Assembly: GCA_963580455.1 (NCBI GenBank)
Contig: OY756957.1
Coordinates: 28,116,501 to 28,180,500 of the forward strand
DNA: 64,000 bases
Source: Euonymus europaeus
Taxonomy: Eukaryota; Streptophyta; Magnoliopsida; Celastrales; Celastraceae
Direction: 5' to 3'
Part shown: piece after piece, positions 59,111-64,000 of the stretch
How the letters are laid out: each line of letters begins with the position of its first letter
Position numbering within the stretch: the first letter of the stretch is position 1
Program-made: the position numbers and the translations under genes
The notes under the pieces: model-generated
The model's database searches: none
What the model saw: only the letters and a program-made list of their open reading frames with translations
Told to the model about the DNA's origin: nothing

Positions 59111-59972
59111 TTTTTTTTTTTGGAAAATAAGGAGGGGATAACCCAGAATAACAAAAATTTAATCTACTACATTTCGCACTCTTCGTGGCCAAGTAATCCC
59201 AGCTGCATCATCACTCAAAATGTTCGACATACCACAGGGAGGGAGAGCTAAAACAGATACTCCCCTGTTGAACTTCAACGCTTCGGTAGCTAAATAATGA
59301 GCTGCTCTATTTGCTTCTCTATAAACATGATCAACTTTAACCACCCACTCTCTCTGAAGAAGCCGTCTACTCTCAGTAATCATATTTGATAAGTTGAGCT
59401 CTGGTATAACACCACCTTTTAGCCATCTGGCTACCAATTCCGAATCAGTCTCGAACACAATATCTCGGTGTCCCTCCCTCCAAGCAAGACGAAGCCCATG
59501 AATTGCTGCCCACAGCTCCGCTTCAACTGCTGAACAAGAACCAATATTAACCACAAAACCTCTCCTCCATCTACCAAACCAGTCACGTAGAAGTCCTCCT
59601 CCCCCCGCTAGAGACGAGGCAAGCTTTCTGCAACCATCAGTGTTGAGCTTTATCCACCCATAATTGGGAGCAGTCCAACCAATCATCTTTACTCTCTCCA
59701 CTATCCTTGTACCTTGAACCAAACTGTGGGCCCTAAAAGCAAAGATAATCTCTGCAACATGCCTTGCAAGCCAAGACACATTATATTCCAGATTAAACTC
59801 CAACTTACGAAACACCAAGTCATTCCTCCATTTCGAAAGAGCCCATACAACAATTGTGAAAAAAGAAGCCCAATCATGGTTTACGTTGCAACCATTTACC
59901 CCTTTAAGGTTATGAGCTAGCCAACTTTGAAAGTCCAAATTACACTGAAGTTGATATTCCTGCGGTTGTAGG
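59111..59972 (-). mobile_element. 5'-truncated LINE fragment inside the MULE
   Basis: A target duplication TCTTCATGGGTCACCGT lies at 59094-59110 and 59973-59989. A T-run (59111-59121) next to the left copy is the poly-A tail of a minus-strand insertion. A related uninterrupted site exists at about 21580. Confidence 0.92.
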
Positions 59973-59986
59973 TCTTCATGGGTCAC
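59159..59986 (-). pseudogene. LINE RNase H (RVT_3) domain, open frame of 275 codons
   Basis: The frame is open through the whole LINE fragment; its first few codons lie in the flanking duplication. It covers the end of the zf-RVT linker (FTIVVWALSKWRNDLVF) and a full RNase H domain: GWIKLNTDG, then SAVEAELWAAIHGL, then DIVFETDSELVARWL, then REANRAAHYLA. The acidic catalytic residues (Asp in NTDG, Glu in EAELWA, Asp in ETDS) are kept. The absence of stops implies a recent insertion. It belongs to a different LINE family from the one at 54036. It is cut off from endonuclease and reverse transcriptase, so it is not mobile. Confidence 0.88.
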
Positions 59987-60206
59987 CGTTGATCATGCAA
60001 GAGAGATGAGACAGAGTCGCAAATCCTGTGGTGGGTCGCCTTTGATCATGCAAAGGAGAGAAAGAAGAAGCAGTGGAGGAAGAAACAGAGACGAAAAGGG
60101 GAAATAGGGTTTATGGGTTTAGACCGGATGAGATGGGATGAGACATTTATTTTTTTGTGTGATTAAGATTGGACCGATAATTATTGGGGTGCCACTAGCC
60201 GCACCC

Positions 60207-60540
60207 TATATTTTAGTCTCTATTTCTCTTCATCTCTCCATTTTTCTTTTATGTTATATATATATATATATTAAAATGTAGATTTGGTGGTAAAATAAAG
60301 AAATGTGATTGGAGAGGTCCTAAAATAGAGATCCTATTTTTGAACACACTAAATTAAGTTGGTCTATAATTTTTTCTATTTTAATTAAAAGTTAAATAAT
60401 TTTCTTTTAATTTTTAAAATGATATAAATTTAAAATTAAATATAATTGAAGAAAATTATGTTTTGGACAATTTCTCTCTAATTTCTTGAATCTCTAATTA
60501 ATCTCGAGAACATGCCGAATCAAAGCTGCATCCAACGTTA
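60207..60540. repeat. RFL 5' flank segment (copy of 21813-22137)
   Basis: Nearly identical to 21813-22137, with a longer (TA)n run near 60258-60272. Confidence 0.88.
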
Positions 60541-60840
60541 GCTAAAGCGATGAGCACGTTACGTGCCGTTCATTTAACTGTTGAATTGGGGTTTCGTCGT
60601 ATTATTTTCGAAGGAAATTCCCAAATTATTGTCGATGTCATTAACGAGTATGATATTCATTTATCTTCATGGAGAGTTTGTATTGTCGAAATTCGGCGTT
60701 TATTGAGTTACCTCAATGACTAGTATGTATGATTTGTCAGCAGGGGAGAGAATATGGCAGCTCATACTATGGCTGAACTTGCATTACAAACTCCTCAAAT
60801 GATGGCGTGGATTGAAGACGCCCCAAAATGTGTTCCATAG
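60541..60840 (+). pseudogene. RNase H-like (RVT_3) relic, second copy
   Basis: Same 100 codons as the relic at 22138 (here AKAMSTLRAVHLTVELGF, then FEGNSQIIVDVINEYD), with the same two mid-frame stops. It retains a few more family-typical residues (RRIIFEGNSQ). It lies 392 bases upstream of intact gene F. Confidence 0.82.
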
Positions 60841-61231
60841 ATTTTGTTTACAGAGAAACAATAATGGTTTCAAATTTTACAGTAATTTTGAGTTCATTAT
60901 TCTTTAATTTTGGTGTTGCATCATCTTTCGTAATCCACCTTGCTTGATGGCATGAGTGTCTGTTATGAGCCCCCATTTATTGCACCCAACTCAGACTGGG
61001 TAATTGAAATATATGATCTGGACCTTAAAAATAATAATAAAAAATAAAAAATAAAAAATGAAAAATAGCTAAATCACATTTATCGCATGATCAAACCTTT
61101 TTAACTGCCTCGGTCATGTCATGGTGTATTATCATTATTTATTACGGAAAAAACTAAACTACGAGGACTCCACCCAGATTACTTGCTAGCGCCTACACTT
61201 TCCTCTTCGCACAGTTGAACTGAAGCAGATC
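60841..61231. repeat. RFL 5' flank of gene F, second type
   Basis: Continues from the RNase H relic without the Helitron found at 22462. It matches 12560-13002 and 27494-27887. The leader begins at 61165. Confidence 0.88.
61165..61231 (+). promoter_or_regulatory. Conserved RFL leader immediately before the start codon
   Basis: About 70 bases that begin ggactccaccc, contain gcgcctac, ctttcctcttcgcacagttg and aagcagatc, and end at the ATGATG start. The same leader precedes all eight RFL starts, at 12328, 12932, 18067, 27821, 31630, 39580, 49197 and 61165, although the sequences further upstream are of three different types. Retention suggests a 5' UTR or core promoter element, but linkage through recent duplication would give the same picture. 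Confidence 0.6.
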
Positions 61232-63025
61232 ATGATGCCGAGAAGAAGAGCTTCTATGTTTGCGACCATGTCTGCTTCTCGTCTTCTTCTTCTTCAAGGT
61301 ATGGCTTCTCTCAATTGCTCCTCCTCACTTCTTACTTCTACCAGATCGGCCCCTTTTCATACCTCCAAATCTTCAATAAAAAACCACAATTTCGAATTCA
61401 AAAGCATCGATGATGCCGTTGAATGCTTTAATCGGATGATTCACATGCACCCTTCACCTTCTTTATTCGAATTTAATCGATTGTTTGGTTCAATTGTCAA
61501 AATGGAGCACTATTCTACCGTGATTTCACTGGCTAATTCTATGGAGCGGTTTGGTATCAAGCATAATATCTATACTTTTAATAGATTGATGCACTGCCTT
61601 TGTTGTTTGAGGCGTGTGGATTTTGGGTTTTCTTTGCTGGGTAAAATCATGAAGCATGGTCTCCAGCCTGATATTGTAACATTCACCACCCTCATCAAGG
61701 GATTGTGTACTGAGGGTAGAGTTTCAGATGCTGTGAGATTTTTTGATAAGATGGTGGATAATGGTTATCATCCCAACACATTTACTTACAGTATAATCAT
61801 AAATTGTTTCTGTAAAATGGGAAACACTCACGTCGCAGTCCGCTTACTCAACAAAATGGCAAGTAGAGGTTGTAAACCGGATGTGGTGGCATATAATACA
61901 GTCATTGACAGCCTATGCAAGGACATGCAATTTGACAGCGCTTTTAATCTGTATTTGGAAATGATGGATGGAGGTGTTACACCAGACGTCTTCACTTATA
62001 ACTCTTTGATTCAAGTTGCATGCAGTTCAGGCCAATGGAATAAGACGATAAGATTATTGAATGAAATGACTGCAAGGAATATAACACCTGATATTTTCAC
62101 TTTTACTATTCTGGTTGATACTTTCTGTAAAGAAGGAAAGATTTCAGAGGCTGAACGTGTACTTGAGAAGATGATTGAGGTCGGAGTGGACCCCAATGTG
62201 GTCACGTATGGCGCATTGCTTCGTGGATATTGTCTCGTAGGCCACATTGATAAGGCTTTGAAAGTGTTTGATTTGATTGCGGAAAAGGGTTTTCAACTTG
62301 ATGTTCTTAGTTATAATATATTAATCAATGGATGTTGTAAGAGTAAACGTCTAGGGAAAGCAATGGAACTTTTTAGTGATATGGATTCTAAAGGGTTGGG
62401 TGCTAACACTATCACATACAATACCCTTATAAGTGGATTGTGCAAGGCAGGCAGACTTCAAGCTGCAAAAGATCTTCTTAAGGAGATGTGTTCACGCGGT
62501 CATACTCCTGACTTGATAACTTACTCGACTCTGTTGGATGGTTTGTGCAAGTGTGGGCGTCTTGATGAGGCATTGGCTTTGTTTAAAGCAATACAAGAGA
62601 GTGGGTTGAAACTTAATATTATAACTTATAACATCATCATTGATGGTTTAAGTAAGGGAGGGAAGCTAAATATTGCGAGGGATATGTTTTCCAACTTGTC
62701 TGTCAAGGGCCTAAATCCTGATGTAAAGACGTATACTATCTTGATCAATGGCCTTTGTAAAGAAGGGCTCTTAGGTGAAGCATATGAGCTGCTTAGGGAA
62801 ATGGAAGGTACTGATTGCTCTCCAGATGACCGTACTTACAATACAATCATTCGAGGATTATTCCGAAACAACAACACTGCTTTGGCGGTGCAGCTTCTTC
62901 AGGAAATGCGTGATAAGGGGTTCTCTGCAGATGCATCTACTGCGGAGATGGTAGTTGATTTGTCATCTAATGATGCATATGACAGGTCAGTTTCCAACGA
63001 GCTTCATATGCTACTGTTAACTTGA
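61232..63025 (+). CDS. RFL-type P-class PPR protein F (intact, 597 aa)
   Basis: This is an intact single-exon gene, closest to A in presequence (SLLTSTRSAPFHTS), in motifs 9-12 and in the tail (DRSVSNELHMLLLT). Fourteen PPR motifs plus a partial one sit at the same positions as in A. Position 5/35 residues suggest CUAGUUA?CUAUGU; motif 8 has Gly at position 5. Motif 3 (TFTTLIKGLCTEGR) and motif 8 (YGALLRGYC) carry changes not seen in the sisters. The 3' flank is also shared with A. The expected role is sequence-specific binding of a mitochondrial RNA. Confidence 0.96.
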   Translation: MMPRRRASMFATMSASRLLLLQGMASLNCSSSLLTSTRSAPFHTSKSSIKNHNFEFKSIDDAVECFNRMIHMHPSPSLFEFNRLFGSIVKMEHYSTVISLANSMERFGIKHNIYTFNRLMHCLCCLRRVDFGFSLLGKIMKHGLQPDIVTFTTLIKGLCTEGRVSDAVRFFDKMVDNGYHPNTFTYSIIINCFCKMGNTHVAVRLLNKMASRGCKPDVVAYNTVIDSLCKDMQFDSAFNLYLEMMDGGVTPDVFTYNSLIQVACSSGQWNKTIRLLNEMTARNITPDIFTFTILVDTFCKEGKISEAERVLEKMIEVGVDPNVVTYGALLRGYCLVGHIDKALKVFDLIAEKGFQLDVLSYNILINGCCKSKRLGKAMELFSDMDSKGLGANTITYNTLISGLCKAGRLQAAKDLLKEMCSRGHTPDLITYSTLLDGLCKCGRLDEALALFKAIQESGLKLNIITYNIIIDGLSKGGKLNIARDMFSNLSVKGLNPDVKTYTILINGLCKEGLLGEAYELLREMEGTDCSPDDRTYNTIIRGLFRNNNTALAVQLLQEMRDKGFSADASTAEMVVDLSSNDAYDRSVSNELHMLLLT

Positions 63026-64000
63026 TATTTGATTCATGGATGAGACCTGTTCTTAAGTGAGTGGCCAGGTACTTGTTGAAAGCTTTTCTAGTTATTGTTC
63101 TTCCTTTATGTCTGTTTGGCTTTTTTGGATCTCAACATATCTTCGTTCCTTCTTGAATGAATTGTTATATAGATGAAATGTAGGTCTTTGGAATCTGTCT
63201 TGAATGACAATTGTTTACTCTGAGTGATAATTTTAGATGGAAGTTTAGGTCGCTGAAGTTCTTTGTGTCTTCATGATTATTGACCTTGAGAACCTTGGTC
63301 TAGTTAAATGGGATTCCTGAACACAGTTTATAAATTATAATGTTCTGATTTGGGCAATTCTTCACTTGGCATTATGATCTCTTTTTTTTTCCTTTCTTTT
63401 ATGCGGTGTGGATTCGCTTAAATCGTTATCTAGGTGCGACCCATGTCTGCCTGATCAAATTCATGTCTTTGGCTGCTTTGCTTATTGAATTTTCTCAGAA
63501 CGATCAAGTCTAGTTATGAGATTTGCTAAGCGGCATGTTTGTCAGTGTTCTTGACATTTTCAAAACCACTAATTTCATTACGCTATATTTACACAGTTCA
63601 AAGACGAATACATTACTTTGATACAACAATTCTGTATATAATTTCTGAACATTAACCTTATTTATATAATCAAGCATTTAATGTATCTTTGATGGCTGAA
63701 TGTAGGGAAAACCCAAATTAGAAGAGATGGACCATAGTGTGGATCCCCAACTTTCATGGGCAACTGATCAACTGTCTTGAACCAAATTATAGCTAAATTT
63801 CATGTGAATCTTTCATCCACGAATGGAAACATCTGCCACACCTTGCCCTTCATTGCCAGTATAGCCAAGCAACCACCGGTGCTACCTATGGTTCAATGAC
63901 GAGGTCTTCCGGATATAATGACTTCGACACAATAGAAAGATTCACTTATGTTGGCGATTATGCTCAGTAGAGTAAGATTATTGTTATCAACTCTTTGGTT
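63026..64000. repeat. RFL 3' flank of gene F, type 1 (copy of 14797-15770)
   Basis: Almost identical to the flank of gene A, including the conserved patch at 63715-63955. Runs off the window. No gene was seen. Confidence 0.88.

Larger units (their letters stand above)
58517..60206. mobile_element. MULE-like element interrupted by a LINE fragment
   Basis: The left end GGGTGGGGATAGTCACATCC and the right end, in reverse complement GGGTGCGGCTAGTGGCACCC, continue as AATAATTACCGGTC and AATAATTATCGGTC, so they are terminal inverted repeats of about 35 bp. Flanks TATATTTA (58509-58516) and TATATTTTA (60207-60215) may be an imperfect target duplication. The interior, without the LINE, includes a Leu/Ser-rich open frame starting at 58634 (MALQPTFLLLLLSFSPSFLC) and GA-rich sequence near 60000-60120. 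No transposase is seen. Confidence 0.72.

Noticed and set aside
13782..62247. Antisense open frames of 78 and 91 codons inside every RFL gene (for example 13782-14018 and 14092-14367)
   Set aside because: They are mirror frames of conserved PPR codons, recur only because the genes are paralogous, and have no independent signal.
1..64000. tRNA, rRNA or microRNA genes
   Set aside because: No cloverleaf with conserved A/B boxes or rRNA signature was noticed; the hairpins seen belong to transposon ends.

Overview
This is plant nuclear DNA, most likely from a eudicot. It is AT-rich, with spliced gene fragments that use GT-AG introns, and it carries a dense mix of Helitrons, Mutator-like elements (MULEs), LINEs and a solo LTR. 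The only apparently functional host genes are intronless P-class pentatricopeptide repeat (PPR) genes of the Restorer-of-fertility-like (RFL) type. All lie on the + strand and are near copies of one another. The species cannot be named from the sequence.

The RFL cluster holds six near-full-length copies. Three are intact: A at 13003-14796, D at 39648-41438 and F at 61232-63025. Two have a small frameshift near the C-terminus that leaves most of the protein readable: B at 18135 and C at 31698. One is split mid-gene by an extra G: E at 49265-51029. There are three further fragments: a 5' stub at 12396, a 5' stub at 27888 and a 3' stub at 51804. The genes share a leader that begins about 70 bases before the ATG, an Arg/Ser-rich organelle presequence and 14 PPR motifs plus a partial one. 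The residues that set RNA specificity (positions 5 and 35) differ between copies, so the paralogues probably bind different organelle RNAs. Family knowledge places such proteins in mitochondria, where some silence cytoplasmic-male-sterility transcripts.

Layout. 1-11290 is a composite of minus-strand Helitron sequence carrying pieces of an acid invertase gene and of a DRP1 dynamin gene. A 5.4 kb MULE with a perfect 9-bp target-site duplication is inserted in it. 11291-22137 holds two tandem RFL units (stub plus A, then B) that share almost identical 5' flanks. 22138-22437 is an RNase H-domain relic. 22462-27493 is a complete-looking Helitron with TC and CTAG ends, a 7-bp hairpin and a degenerate multi-exon RPA70-like gene. 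27494-39647 holds a 5' stub, Helitron-like end sequence, two MULE-like elements and gene C. 39648-44481 holds gene D and its flanks. 44482-48954 is a minus-strand Helitron that contains a 713-bp solo LTR. 48955-52160 holds gene E and a 3' stub. 52161-53761 is largely unexplained and may be Helitron. 53762-61231 is RFL 5' flank broken up by a 4.1 kb LINE and by a MULE that itself holds a second LINE fragment. 61232-64000 is gene F and its 3' flank.

Overall this is a birth-and-death locus. RFL units duplicate with their flanks, are broken by small indels or microhomology deletions, and are split by elements that land repeatedly in the AT-rich 5' flanks. The most informative leads are the divergence of the PPR specificity residues, the precisely bounded Helitron with its empty site, and the gene pieces carried by the other Helitrons.
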